The notes under the pieces: model-generated | What the model saw: the letters and a program-made list of their open reading frames with translations, nothing else | Told to the model about the DNA's origin: nothing | The model's database searches: none | Position numbers and translations under genes: made by a program | Source of the DNA: Streptomyces sp. NBC_01460 | GTDB taxonomy: Bacteria > Actinomycetota > Actinomycetes > Streptomycetales > Streptomycetaceae | Assembly: GCF_036227405.1 (NCBI RefSeq) | Contig: NZ_CP109473.1 | Span: 3,038,001 to 3,102,000, forward strand | Direction: 5' to 3' | DNA length: 64,000 nt | Shown: in pieces, positions 26,568-35,209 of the stretch | Layout: each line of letters begins with the position of its first letter | Position numbering within the stretch: position 1 is the stretch's first letter

Positions 26568-28910
26568 ATGTCCGAGCCGCTGTTCCGCGACCCCGAGGCG
26601 CCCGTCGCCGACCGTGTGGTCGATCTGCTGTCGCGGATGACGCTCACCGAGAAGGTGGGTCAGGTCAACCAGCGGATGTACGGCTGGGACGCCTATGAGC
26701 GCACCCCGTCCGGCCACCGGCTGACGGACGCGTTCCGGGCGGAGGTGGCGGTCTGCGAGGGGATGGGCGCGCTGTACGGACTCCAGCGCGCCGACCCCTG
26801 GTCCGGTGTGACGGCGGAGACGGGGATCGGCGCCGGGGACGGGGCGCGGGTCTCCGACGCCGTGCAGCGGTACGTCGTGGAGAACACCCGGCTCGGGATC
26901 CCGGTCCTGCTGGTCGAGGAGATGCCGCACGGCCTCCAGGCCCTCGACGGGACCCTGCTGCCGGTGAATCTCGCGGTCGGCGCCACCTGGGACCCGGAGC
27001 TGTACGAGGAGGCGGCGGCGCTCGCCGCCGCCGAGCTCCGGGCCCGGGGCGGCCATGTCGCGCTGGTCTCCGCGCTCGACCTGGTGCGGGATCCGCGCTG
27101 GGGCCGCGCGGAGGAGTGCTTCGGCGAGGACCCGTATCTGGCGGCACGCTTCACCGAGGCGCTGGTGCGCGGTGTGCAGGGCCCGGCGGGCGACCGTATC
27201 GGGCCGGACCGGGCGGCCGTCGTGCTCAAGCACTTCGCGGGGCAGGGCGCCACGGTAGGCGGCCGCAACAGCGCGGCCACCGAGCTGGGCGCGAGGGAGC
27301 TGCACGAGATCCACCTCGTGGCGGCGCTGGCGGGCGTGCGGGCCGGGGCCGCCGGGGTCATGGCCGCGTACAACGAGTTCGACGGGGTCCCGTGCGCGGC
27401 GAGCCGCCATCTGCTGACGGAGGTGCTCCGGGAACGATGGGGCTTCGGCGGGCTGGTGATGGCCGACGGGCTCGCGATCGACCGGCTGGTGCGGATGGCG
27501 GGCGATCCGGTGGCGGCCGGTGCCATGGCCCTGCGGGCCGGGACGGACCTGAGCCTCTGGGACGACTGCTACCCACGGCTGGCGGAGGCGGTCCGCCGGG
27601 GCCTGGTCGACGAGTCCGCGCTCGACACGGCGGCGGGGCGCGTGCTGGCGCTCAAGTTCCGCCTCGGCCTCTTCGAGAACTCGTACACGACCGCGCGGCC
27701 CCCGGCCCCCGGGTGTCTGGAGCGGCTGAGCGAGCGCATCGCCCGCGAGTCCGTCACCCTCCTGGAACACGACGGAGCGACGCTGCCGCTCGCCGGCCGC
27801 CGTATCGGGACCGTCGCGGTCATCGGGCCGAACGCGGACTCCGTGCCGCAGCAGATCGGCGACTACACCGCGCCCCAGCGGCCCGGCACCGGCAGCAGTG
27901 TGCTCGCCGGCATCCGGGCGGCGGCTCCCGAGGGCACCACCGTCACGTACGCCCCGGGCTGCGGCCTCGTCGGCGGTGACCGGTCGGGTCTTCCCGGGGC
28001 GGTGGCCCTCGCAGCCGACGCCGATGTGGCGGTGCTGGTCCTCGGCGGTTCGAGCGCACGCGGGTCCGGCACCCGCTTCGACGCCAACGGCGCTGCTGTC
28101 GTCGCCGCCGGGAACCCGGTGGAGATGACCTGCGGCGAGGGCGTCGACCTGGCCGAACTGGGGCTGCCCGAAGGCCAGTCGGCACTTCTGGAGGCCGTCG
28201 CCGCGACCGGGACCCCGGTGGTCGTGGTGCTGGTCCAGGGCCGGCCGCACGCCCTGCCGGACCTCACGGGGACGGCGGCGGCGGTGCTGAGCGCCTGGTA
28301 TCCCGGCCCGTGGGGCGGAAGGGCGGTCGCGGACGTCCTCTTCGGGGCGGCCGGGCCGCAGGGGCGGCTGCCCGTCTCCGTGCCCCGCTCGGCGGCCCAA
28401 CTGCCCGTGTTCTACAACGGCAAGGACCACGGCTACCGGGGGTACGTCGACCAGCCCGCCACCGCCCGCCATCCCTTCGGGCACGGGCTGACCTACACGA
28501 CGGTGGAGTACGGGGATCCCCGGTTGTCCGAGGCGTCCCTGGCTGCGGACCGGCTCGACGGGCCCGAACCGCCGACCTGCACGGTCCGTGTCACCAACAC
28601 GGGCGGCCGGGCGGTGTCGGAGACCGTCCAGCTCTACGTCCGCCGGGTGCTCGGCGGATCCTCCTGGCCCCGGGTGCGCGAACTACGTGGCTTCGTCCGG
28701 GTGGACCTGGCGCCGGGCGAGAGCACCGACGTCACGTTCCCGCTGGACGCACGCACCCTGGCCTCGCTCACGTATGCCGGTGAATGGGCTGTGGAACCGG
28801 GCGAGTTCGCCATCGGAACGGGGCCGTCGTCACACCGCACCCAGGAGGCCGGGCTCACGGTGACAGCAGGGGCTCACGGTGACAGCGGGACAGGAGGGTC
28901 GGCGCGCTGA
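26568..28910 (+). CDS. GH3 beta-glucosidase/beta-xylosidase, cytoplasmic
   Basis: 780 residues from the ATG at 26568 (GAGGTGA upstream); no signal peptide. N-terminal barrel with GRAEECFGEDPYLAARFTEA and KHFAGQGATVGGRN; nucleophile Asp300 in GLVMADGLAID. A second alpha/beta domain follows (about 400-600), then a fibronectin-III-like C-terminus (ETVQLYVRRVLGGSSWPRVR, ELRGFVRVDLAPGES) as in standard three-domain GH3 enzymes. It would remove terminal sugars from oligosaccharides taken up by the upstream transporter, in the cell. The last 20 codons contain a near-exact direct repeat (GGGCTCACGGTGACAGC twice, 28847-28890) that lengthens the C-terminus by a few residues. Confidence 0.9.
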   Translation: MSEPLFRDPEAPVADRVVDLLSRMTLTEKVGQVNQRMYGWDAYERTPSGHRLTDAFRAEVAVCEGMGALYGLQRADPWSGVTAETGIGAGDGARVSDAVQRYVVENTRLGIPVLLVEEMPHGLQALDGTLLPVNLAVGATWDPELYEEAAALAAAELRARGGHVALVSALDLVRDPRWGRAEECFGEDPYLAARFTEALVRGVQGPAGDRIGPDRAAVVLKHFAGQGATVGGRNSAATELGARELHEIHLVAALAGVRAGAAGVMAAYNEFDGVPCAASRHLLTEVLRERWGFGGLVMADGLAIDRLVRMAGDPVAAGAMALRAGTDLSLWDDCYPRLAEAVRRGLVDESALDTAAGRVLALKFRLGLFENSYTTARPPAPGCLERLSERIARESVTLLEHDGATLPLAGRRIGTVAVIGPNADSVPQQIGDYTAPQRPGTGSSVLAGIRAAAPEGTTVTYAPGCGLVGGDRSGLPGAVALAADADVAVLVLGGSSARGSGTRFDANGAAVVAAGNPVEMTCGEGVDLAELGLPEGQSALLEAVAATGTPVVVVLVQGRPHALPDLTGTAAAVLSAWYPGPWGGRAVADVLFGAAGPQGRLPVSVPRSAAQLPVFYNGKDHGYRGYVDQPATARHPFGHGLTYTTVEYGDPRLSEASLAADRLDGPEPPTCTVRVTNTGGRAVSETVQLYVRRVLGGSSWPRVRELRGFVRVDLAPGESTDVTFPLDARTLASLTYAGEWAVEPGEFAIGTGPSSHRTQEAGLTVTAGAHGDSGTGGSAR

Positions 28911-29008
28911 CCGTCGACGACGAGGGCGGCCGTGCGGTAGCCGCGTCCCTCCAGGCCGGGCCCGTCCGCCTTCCAGGGACGAGACCAGCAGGACGCCTTC
29001 GCCGGCGT

Positions 29009-29350
29009 TCACCAGTCCCGGGTCGCGATGAGCTCCTCCACGTCCGCCCCGGTGAAGCCGTAGGCCATGGCGATCGCCCGGAAGTCCTCGGCTATCACCT
29101 CGCGGGCGACCGTCTCGATCTCGCTCCCCGCCGCTTCGAACTCGGCTTGCAGCGCGTTGAATTCCTCGGTTGCCGCGTGCGTGAGCACGTACAGCGCGGC
29201 GAGGTCCGCCGGGCGTTCCGCCTCGATACGTTCGCAGAGCCGGATCAGGACGGCCTTGCCCCGGTCGACGACGCGGTCCGGGAAGTAGCCGTCCCGGTAC
29301 AGCCCGCCCAGGAATGCGTACTCCGCCATGCGTCGGTCGCTGATCGCCAT
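29009..29350 (-). CDS. DUF5713-family protein
   Basis: 113 residues, acidic and soluble. The sequence MAEYAFLGGLYRDGYFPDRV then VDRGKAVLIRLCERIEAERP fits the small DUF5713 family, in which a helical bundle with conserved YFPD and LC--IE positions is seen across actinobacteria. No activity is known. It is convergent with the GH3 gene (98 bases between stops) and 133 bases from the Asp23-type gene in the same direction. The ribosome site is purine-rich but weak. Confidence 0.7.
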   Translation of the reverse strand: MAISDRRMAEYAFLGGLYRDGYFPDRVVDRGKAVLIRLCERIEAERPADLAALYVLTHAATEEFNALQAEFEAAGSEIETVAREVIAEDFRAIAMAYGFTGADVEELIATRDW

Positions 29351-29483
29351 GCCCCGTCCCCGCCCTGCCGTCGGCCCGAAGGATCACCCTGTCCCTCCGG
29401 TGACCCACAGGACCGATGGTGCACCACGCCACTGACAGCGGGTGGTGCCCGGTCGGCGGGCACGGGACCACGCGGGGCCCTCG

Positions 29484-29921
29484 TCACTGCACGCGTGCGG
29501 ACGCCCGGCCGCTGTCCTCGTCCTCGTCGTCGTCATCACCCGGGATGTGGACGTCGAAGACGTTGATGTTGATCTCGACGACCTCCAGGCCCGTCATCGT
29601 CTCCACCGCGTCGGTCACATGGGTGCGGACCTTGTCGGCGAGTTCGTGGATCGGTATGCCGTACTCGACCTCGATGTCGACGTCGACCGCGGTCTGCTTC
29701 TCCCCCACCTCGACCTTCACGCCGCGCCCTCCGCCGGAGGACCCGCCCACGCGTCCCGCGACCGCCCCCATCGCCTTGGACGCGCCCCGGCCCACCGAGT
29801 GCACGCCCTCGGTCTCCCGGATGGCGATTCCGGCGATGGTGGCCACGACGCCGTCGGCGATGGTGGTCCTGCCCCGCGTCTTCTCACCCGGACTCCCGCC
29901 GGTGGTTCCGAATTCAGCCAT
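29484..29921 (-). CDS. Asp23/Gls24-family envelope stress protein
   Basis: 145 residues. A basic and Gly-rich N-terminus precedes the Asp23 domain (about 18-125) with TTIADGVVATIAGIAIRETE, VDVDIEVEYGIPIHELADKV and a C-terminal HIPGDDDDEDEDSG acidic tail. Asp23 proteins form abundant membrane-associated layers and respond to alkaline or envelope stress; streptomycetes keep several copies. It is divergent from the acyl-CoA dehydrogenase gene with 280 bases between starts. Function inferred from the family only. Confidence 0.88.
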   Translation of the reverse strand: MAEFGTTGGSPGEKTRGRTTIADGVVATIAGIAIRETEGVHSVGRGASKAMGAVAGRVGGSSGGGRGVKVEVGEKQTAVDVDIEVEYGIPIHELADKVRTHVTDAVETMTGLEVVEININVFDVHIPGDDDDEDEDSGRASARVQ

Positions 29922-30144
29922 GACTGCCTCACAGAGAGTTGATGCGGCGAGGCTGCTCGCCTCCTCGCCGGCTCCTCACTTCACTGTGCGCCTGCCCGCC
30001 GTCCCCCGCCATCGAGGCCTACGCAGCGCTCGTCGCGGCCACGCTCCGCGACCGTCCACGCCCCCGGGCCCCTTCGCGGAGGCGGGGCGTGCTCAGCATC
30101 ACCCTGGACAGCCACCGTGACCGCCGGGTAACTTTTGACCAGGA

Positions 30145-30160
30145 CTGAGCAAGCGCTTAG
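30145..30160. promoter_or_regulatory. Pseudopalindrome upstream of the acyl-CoA dehydrogenase gene
   Basis: CTGAGC-AAGC-GCTTAG follows the symmetric pattern CTnAGC-N4-GCTnAG and contains the perfect octamer AAGCGCTT. It lies 42 bases before the GTG start, in the same gap as a TTTTGACC stretch, and looks like a TetR-type operator of a fatty-acid or branched-chain catabolic regulator. The binding protein is not identified. Confidence 0.45.
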
Positions 30161-30201
30161 CCACTGCGACCGAAGCCGAAGCTGACACCAGGAGGCACCC
30201 C

Positions 30202-31359
30202 GTGCGCCGTACGGTTTACAACGAGGACCACGAGGCGTTCCGGGAGACCATCCGCGCCTTCATCGAGGCCGAGGTCGTTCCCGTCTACGACGAGTGGTTC
30301 GCGGCGGGCCAGGCGCCTCGCGACTTCTACTACAAGCTCGCCGAGCTGGGCATCTTCGGCATCGAGGTGCCCGAGGAGTACGGCGGCGCTGGCGAGGAGT
30401 CCTTCAAGTTCGAGGCCGTCCTCTACGAGGAGACCGCCCGCGCGGGCATCTCCTTCGGCGGCTCCGGCGTGCACGTCCTGCTCTGCCTGCCGTACCTCAA
30501 GGCGTACGCCACCGAGGAGCAGAAGAAGCGCTGGCTCCCGGACTTCGTCTCCGGCAAGTCCATGTACGCGATAGCCATGACCGAGCCGGGCACCGGTTCG
30601 GACCTGGCCGGCATGAAGACCACCGCCAAGCTCTCCGAGGACGGCACGCACTACGTCCTCAACGGCGCCAAGACCTTCATCACCGGTGGTGTGCACGCGG
30701 ACAAGGTCATCGTCTGCGCCCGTACCGACGCCCCCAAGGCCGACGACCGCCGCCACGGCATCTCGCTCCTGGTGGTCGACACCAAGTCCGAGGGCTACTC
30801 GGTCGGCCGCAAGCTCGACAAGCTGGGCCTCAAGGTCTCCGACACCGCCGAGCTGGCCTTCGTGGACGTCAAGGTGCCCGTCGAGGACCTGCTGGGCGAG
30901 GAGAACAAGGGCTTCTCCTACCTCGGCCAGAACCTCCCGCAGGAGCGTCTGGGCATCGCCGTCGGCGCGTACGCGCAGGCGAAGGCCGCCGTGCGGTTCG
31001 CGCAGCAGTACACGCAGGACCGCACCGTCTTCGGCAAGACCGTCGCGTCCTTCCAGAACACCAAGTTCGAGCTGGCCGCCTGCAAGGCCGAGGTCGACGC
31101 GGCCGAGGCCGTCTGCGACCGGGCCATCGAGGCCCTGGACGCCGGCGAGCTCACCCCCGCCGAGGCGGCGTCCGCGAAGCTGTTCTGCACCGAGGTCGCG
31201 CACCGCGTGATCGACCGCTGCCTCCAGCTGCACGGCGGCTACGGCTTCATGAACGAGTACCCGATCGCCCGTCTCTACACGGACAACCGCGTCAACCGCA
31301 TCTACGGCGGCACCAGCGAGGTCATGAAGTCGATCATCGCCAAGTCCATGGGTCTCTGA
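30202..31359 (+). CDS. Acyl-CoA dehydrogenase
   Basis: 385 residues from the GTG at 30202 (CACCAGGAGGCAC upstream). Typical three-part fold: N-terminal helices (NEDHEAFRETIRAFIEAEVV), the FAD-contacting sheet with AMTEPGTGSDLAG near 130 and the C-terminal helices ending in IYGGTSEVMKSIIAK, whose Glu is the family catalytic base position. It oxidises an acyl-CoA to the 2,3-enoyl-CoA, passing electrons to ETF. It is followed at 21 bases by a TesB thioesterase, so fatty-acid or branched acyl-CoA turnover is likely. Substrate length is not predictable. A TetR-like operator precedes it. Confidence 0.92.
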   Translation: MRRTVYNEDHEAFRETIRAFIEAEVVPVYDEWFAAGQAPRDFYYKLAELGIFGIEVPEEYGGAGEESFKFEAVLYEETARAGISFGGSGVHVLLCLPYLKAYATEEQKKRWLPDFVSGKSMYAIAMTEPGTGSDLAGMKTTAKLSEDGTHYVLNGAKTFITGGVHADKVIVCARTDAPKADDRRHGISLLVVDTKSEGYSVGRKLDKLGLKVSDTAELAFVDVKVPVEDLLGEENKGFSYLGQNLPQERLGIAVGAYAQAKAAVRFAQQYTQDRTVFGKTVASFQNTKFELAACKAEVDAAEAVCDRAIEALDAGELTPAEAASAKLFCTEVAHRVIDRCLQLHGGYGFMNEYPIARLYTDNRVNRIYGGTSEVMKSIIAKSMGL

Positions 31360-31380
31360 GAACGGCTACGTTTCTCCTTC

Positions 31381-32256
31381 ATGAGCGAAGCACTTGACTC
31401 CCTGCTCGATCTGCTCGACCTCGAGCGGATCGAGCAGGACATCTTCCGGGGCATGAGCCGCTCGGCGGTCGTGCCCCGCGTCTTCGGCGGCCAGGTCGCG
31501 GCCCAGGCCCTGGTCGCCGCCGGGCGCACGGTCCCCGACGACCGGGGCGCCCACTCCCTGCACGCGTACTTCCTGCGCCCCGGGGACCCGGGCGCGCCGA
31601 TCGTCTACAGCGTGGACCGGATCCGCGACGGGCGGTCCTTCACCACCCGCCGGGTCGTCGCCGTCCAGCACGGCAAGCCGATCTTCCACCTCTCGGCGTC
31701 GTTCCAGGTGCACGAGGACGGCATGGACCACCAGGCGGTCATGCCCTCCGCCCCGGATCCGGAGACCCTGCCGACGGCGGCGCAGATGCTGCCCCGGTAC
31801 GCGGACCGCTTCACGGACCCGCGCATGGCCGACCGGCTGCTGGAGGCCCGGGCCGCGGTCGACCTGCGCTACGTGGACGCCCCGCCGTTCGCCACCGCCG
31901 GCGAACCGCGCGAGCCGCGCTCCCAGGTCTGGTTCAGGACGCACGGCAAGCTGGCCGACGATCCCCTCCTGCACGTCTGCATGGCGACGTACGTCTCCGA
32001 CATGACGCTGCTCGACTCGGTGCTGCTCGCCCACGGGCGCGGCGGCTGGTCGGTGGGCGACGTGGTGGGCGCCAGCCTGGACCACGCGATGTGGTTCCAC
32101 CGCCCCTTCCGGGCGGACGAGTGGCTGCTGTACGACCAGGAGTCGCCGTCCGCGTCCGGCGGGCGCGGCCTCGGCCAGGCCAGGATCTGGACGGCCGACG
32201 GCAAGCTGGCCATCACGGTCATCCAGGAGGGCCTGGTCCGCGTCCCGAGGGACTGA
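31381..32256 (+). CDS. tesB: Acyl-CoA thioesterase II (TesB family)
   Basis: 291 residues, ATG 21 bases after the dehydrogenase. It has the double hotdog fold of TesB: MSRSAVVPRVFGGQVAAQAL then HSLHAYFLRPGDPGAPIVYS in the first half and LLDSVLLAHGRGGW then GASLDHAMWFHRPFRADEWL with ARIWTADGKLAITVIQEGLV in the second. It hydrolyses medium- or long-chain acyl-CoA in the cytoplasm. Together with the dehydrogenase it may trim or drain acyl-CoA pools. The ATG has GGCTACGTTTC upstream, weak; coupling to the upstream gene may supply initiation. Confidence 0.92.
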   Translation: MSEALDSLLDLLDLERIEQDIFRGMSRSAVVPRVFGGQVAAQALVAAGRTVPDDRGAHSLHAYFLRPGDPGAPIVYSVDRIRDGRSFTTRRVVAVQHGKPIFHLSASFQVHEDGMDHQAVMPSAPDPETLPTAAQMLPRYADRFTDPRMADRLLEARAAVDLRYVDAPPFATAGEPREPRSQVWFRTHGKLADDPLLHVCMATYVSDMTLLDSVLLAHGRGGWSVGDVVGASLDHAMWFHRPFRADEWLLYDQESPSASGGRGLGQARIWTADGKLAITVIQEGLVRVPRD

Positions 32257-32285
32257 AGCCGACGCGTTCGGACATACTGCCCCCC

Positions 32286-33245
32286 ATGAGCGACGAGCAG
32301 ACCGGCACCGGCGAGTCCACGTTCACCGTCGTCGTCGCGGCGGTCGCCAATCTCGGCATCGCCGTGGCCAAGCTGGTGGCCGGGCTGATCAGCGGTTCGA
32401 GCGCGATGCTGTCGGAGGCCGCGCACTCGGTCGCCGACACCGTCACCGAGGTCATGCTCCTCACCGCGCTCAAGCGGAGCGAGAAGCCCGCCGACGAGGA
32501 CCATCCGCTGGGCTACGGCCCCGAGCGCTACATCTGGGCGATGCTCGCGGCCGTCGCGACGTTCGTCGGCGGCGCGGTGTTCTCCCTGTACGACGGCATC
32601 CACACCCTGCTGAAGGGCGAGGAGCTCGGCGATCCGCTCGTCTCGTACCTCGTGCTCGCGGTGGCCTTCCTGCTGGAGGGCTTCTCGCTGCGTACGGGGA
32701 TCCGGCAGGTGCGCGGCGAGGCGGCGCGGCTCCGGATGCCCGCGCCGCGCTATCTGCGCCGGACGCCCGACACCGCGGTCAAGGCCGTGGTCATGGAGGA
32801 CTCGGCCGCTCTGGCCGGACTGCTGCTGGCGGCCGGGGGCCTGCTCGGCGGGCAGCTCTCCGGCTCCGGGGTCTACGACGGCATCGCCTCGGTCCTCATC
32901 GGCGTCCTGCTCGTGTACGTGGCGTGGGTGCTCTGCCGGTCCAACGCCCAGCTGCTGATCGGCCGCCCGATCCCGGCCGGGATGCGGGCCGGGGTGCGGG
33001 AGGAGCTGCTGTCCGTGCCGCACATCGTCGAGGTGGTGGAGCTGACCACCCTGATCCAGGGCCCTACGGAGCTGCTGGTCGCCGCGAAGATCGATTTCCG
33101 GGACGCGTCGTCGGCCGCGCAGATCGAGTGGGCGTGCGAGGAGGCGGAGCAGCAGCTGCGGGAGCGCTACCCGTCGATCCAGCGCGTGTACCTGGACCCG
33201 ACGCCCGGGCGCGCGCAGCGGCTCGCGGCCCGATCCGACGGCTGA
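32286..33245 (+). CDS. Cation diffusion facilitator transporter
   Basis: 319 residues. Six membrane helices form the N-terminal two-thirds; helix 2 has the metal-binding AAHSVADTVTE pattern (His-x3-Asp) and helix 5 the matching EDSAALAGLLLA region. The C-terminal cytoplasmic domain (about 215-315, VEVVELTTLIQGPTELLVAA) is the dimerising metal-sensor fold. It exports zinc, iron or manganese in exchange for protons; the metal cannot be chosen from sequence. It follows the thioesterase by 29 bases, but the functional tie is unclear. ATG at 32286 has only weak upstream purines. Confidence 0.88.
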   Translation: MSDEQTGTGESTFTVVVAAVANLGIAVAKLVAGLISGSSAMLSEAAHSVADTVTEVMLLTALKRSEKPADEDHPLGYGPERYIWAMLAAVATFVGGAVFSLYDGIHTLLKGEELGDPLVSYLVLAVAFLLEGFSLRTGIRQVRGEAARLRMPAPRYLRRTPDTAVKAVVMEDSAALAGLLLAAGGLLGGQLSGSGVYDGIASVLIGVLLVYVAWVLCRSNAQLLIGRPIPAGMRAGVREELLSVPHIVEVVELTTLIQGPTELLVAAKIDFRDASSAAQIEWACEEAEQQLRERYPSIQRVYLDPTPGRAQRLAARSDG

Positions 33246-33742
33246 GAGGGGCGCGGGCGGCCGCCTCCCGGACCACTGTCCGCTACGGGCCAGATCCAGC
33301 CAGAGGCGCGTAGGAAAGAGCATTGCGGCGAGATCGACCACAACACGACGGCATTTCCGGTCCGTCTGCCGTCCCTCAGCGGTGACCGACCTTACTCACC
33401 GCCACGCCGGAGCGCGTCCGACGTGCGGACCGCGCGTCGCCCCGCCGTATCCGTGGCCACGCGCCGCAGCGGTCCTCGCGGTTCACAGCACGTCAAATGG
33501 TGATGTGTCAGTTACGTGCGCGCTCCGGCGCACCCATATTCCGCCCATGTACCTTTTACCTTTCATGTCAATTTTTCAAATACATCGGTGCTGATGGAAA
33601 TTGTCCGATGGCTCGAATTCGAGCCATGATCAGGGGACTTATTGCATCTGCGGCCAGGAACCGGTGTCCTTCTCAGGGTTGCCTCAACTAGCCCTGGCCG
33701 TACGCGGGCAGGCGCATCCCCCATCCACCGAGGACCTTTGTG
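33246..33742. other. 497-base intergenic region before the conservon
   Basis: No gene is supported here. The last 200 bases are unusually AT-rich for this genome (about 33530-33600, with runs such as CATTTTTCAAATACAT on the neighbouring strand text) and carry the conservon promoter and palindrome described at 33601-33630. A GTGCGC/GCGCAC hairpin lies near 33515-33535. Confidence 0.5.
33601..33630 (+). promoter_or_regulatory. Perfect 20-bp palindrome in the conservon promoter
   Basis: ATGGCTCGAATTCGAGCCAT (33608-33627) is a perfect 20-base palindrome. It lies between a TTGTCC hexamer (33601-33606) and CATGAT (33625-33630) spaced by 18 bases, the arrangement of a -35/-10 pair with an operator in the spacer. 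The conservon ATG is at 33743, so the leader would be about 105 bases. The binding protein is unknown. Confidence 0.5.
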
Positions 33743-35209
33743 ATGACGCACATATCGGAGGCCGGTCCCTGGCTGCTGGCGCTGGCCATGACGGCGGTCG
33801 CCCTGGCCCTGGCAGTCCTCCACCTCCGCACGCGCCGGTCGAACGCGGCACTGCGTGCGGAGGCCCGCACCGAAGCACGGGCCGCGGCCGGCGCGTACCA
33901 GGCACTGGAGGCCAACGCGCGGGCCGGCGCACAGGCGGCCGCACAGGCCTCGGAGACCCGCTACCGGTCGATGGAGGCCACCCTCCTCGCCGAGGCGCAG
34001 GAGGCCGAGCGCGCCAGACTCGCCGCCGAGCAGCAGGGCGACCGGCTGGGCGGGGAGCTGGCGCACTTCGTCGACACCCGGCTGCCGGCCCTCGTCACGC
34101 ACCTGAGACACCGTCATGTGCCGGTCCCCGGGACGAAGGACCCCGCGCTCACCCACACCGACGTCGGGACCCTCCTGGAACGGGCCCTGAATCAGGTGGC
34201 CCAGGTGATCGTCGACACCGAGCAGCGGGTCGACGCCGGCGCCCAGGCCGTACTGCGGGCCACCACGGCCGAGATCCAGGCCAAGTCCTACCGCCTCCAG
34301 GAGATGATCGAGGAGGCGCAGTTCGCCTTCGATGATCCGGAGGTCGCCAAACGGCTGGTGTCGATGGACCGCACGAACGAGGAGAACCTCCGGCAGATCC
34401 AGGCGACCGGGGTGCTCTGCGGGGCGTGGCCGGGGCTGACACGGGACGACTCCCACCTGGGTGACATCGTTGCCGGAGCCCAGTCCCGCATCGCGGGCTA
34501 CCAGCGCGTCCAGATCACCAGCCAGCTCTCCGACCCGGTCGGGGTGGTGGCCCGGGCGGTGGAACCGCTCGCCGTGATCGTCGCCGAGCTGCTCTCCAAC
34601 GCGGTGCACCACACCCCGCAGGGCACGCGGCCCGTGGACGTCAGCCTGCATCAGGTGCAGGCAGGGGCGTGCGTCGTGATCGACGACCCCGGCGTGGGCA
34701 TGACGGACGAGGAGCGTGAGTTCGCCGCGCGCATGCTCTCCGGTCAGGAGGGTGTCCTGCTGACCCACCTGGGAGACCCGCCGCGCGCGGGGTTCGCCAC
34801 GATCGGCCGTCTCGTGCAGCAGTTCGGTCTCACCGTCACGGTGGACAAGCCCTCCTCGTACGGCGGCGTGCGAGCCGTGGTGTTCATCCCCGATCACCTG
34901 CTGATGCTGATGGATGAGGTGGCCCAGCCCATGTCGGCCATGTCCCCCGCCCTCCGCAAGCCCGAGCCGCCCCGGCAGGAGAGCCCGGCGCCCTCACCGG
35001 CCACCGGGCCCGCCGGCGCGATCGACCTGCCGCGACGGCGACGCCAGCGGGCCGCCCAGGACACGGACCGGCCCGCCCGGCAGGACCCGGCCCCCGCGCC
35101 CGGCATCACCCCGGACGAGGCGGCCCGGACGTGGGGCGCCTGGCAGACCGGCACCCTGCGCGGATTCGAGGACGCGCACACCGACCAGGAAGAAGGCACG
35201 CAGCCATGA
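33743..35209 (+). CDS. cvnA: Conservon protein CvnA, sensor-kinase-like
   Basis: 488 residues from the ATG at 33743 (GAGGACC upstream); a GTG one codon earlier is possible. One N-terminal membrane helix (PWLLALAMTAVALALAVLHL), an Ala/Arg coiled-coil region (about 30-105), then a HATPase-like domain with ELLSNAVHHTPQGT (N box) and DDPGVGM (G box). No phosphoacceptor His-box is apparent, as in other CvnA proteins. The C-terminus is a long Pro/Ala-rich tail. In conservons CvnA works with CvnB-D as a membrane-bound complex resembling a eukaryotic G-protein-coupled system. Its stop overlaps the next ATG (ATGA). Confidence 0.9.
   Translation: MTHISEAGPWLLALAMTAVALALAVLHLRTRRSNAALRAEARTEARAAAGAYQALEANARAGAQAAAQASETRYRSMEATLLAEAQEAERARLAAEQQGDRLGGELAHFVDTRLPALVTHLRHRHVPVPGTKDPALTHTDVGTLLERALNQVAQVIVDTEQRVDAGAQAVLRATTAEIQAKSYRLQEMIEEAQFAFDDPEVAKRLVSMDRTNEENLRQIQATGVLCGAWPGLTRDDSHLGDIVAGAQSRIAGYQRVQITSQLSDPVGVVARAVEPLAVIVAELLSNAVHHTPQGTRPVDVSLHQVQAGACVVIDDPGVGMTDEEREFAARMLSGQEGVLLTHLGDPPRAGFATIGRLVQQFGLTVTVDKPSSYGGVRAVVFIPDHLLMLMDEVAQPMSAMSPALRKPEPPRQESPAPSPATGPAGAIDLPRRRRQRAAQDTDRPARQDPAPAPGITPDEAARTWGAWQTGTLRGFEDAHTDQEEGTQP

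Noticed and set aside
24389..26647. A 752-codon - strand frame opposite the GH5-like gene
   Set aside because: Arg/Val/Gly-rich shadow; the + strand has catalytic residues and operon spacing.
33601..34335. A + strand frame beginning before CvnA
   Set aside because: Out of frame with CvnA, low complexity, and its start lies in the AT-rich promoter patch.
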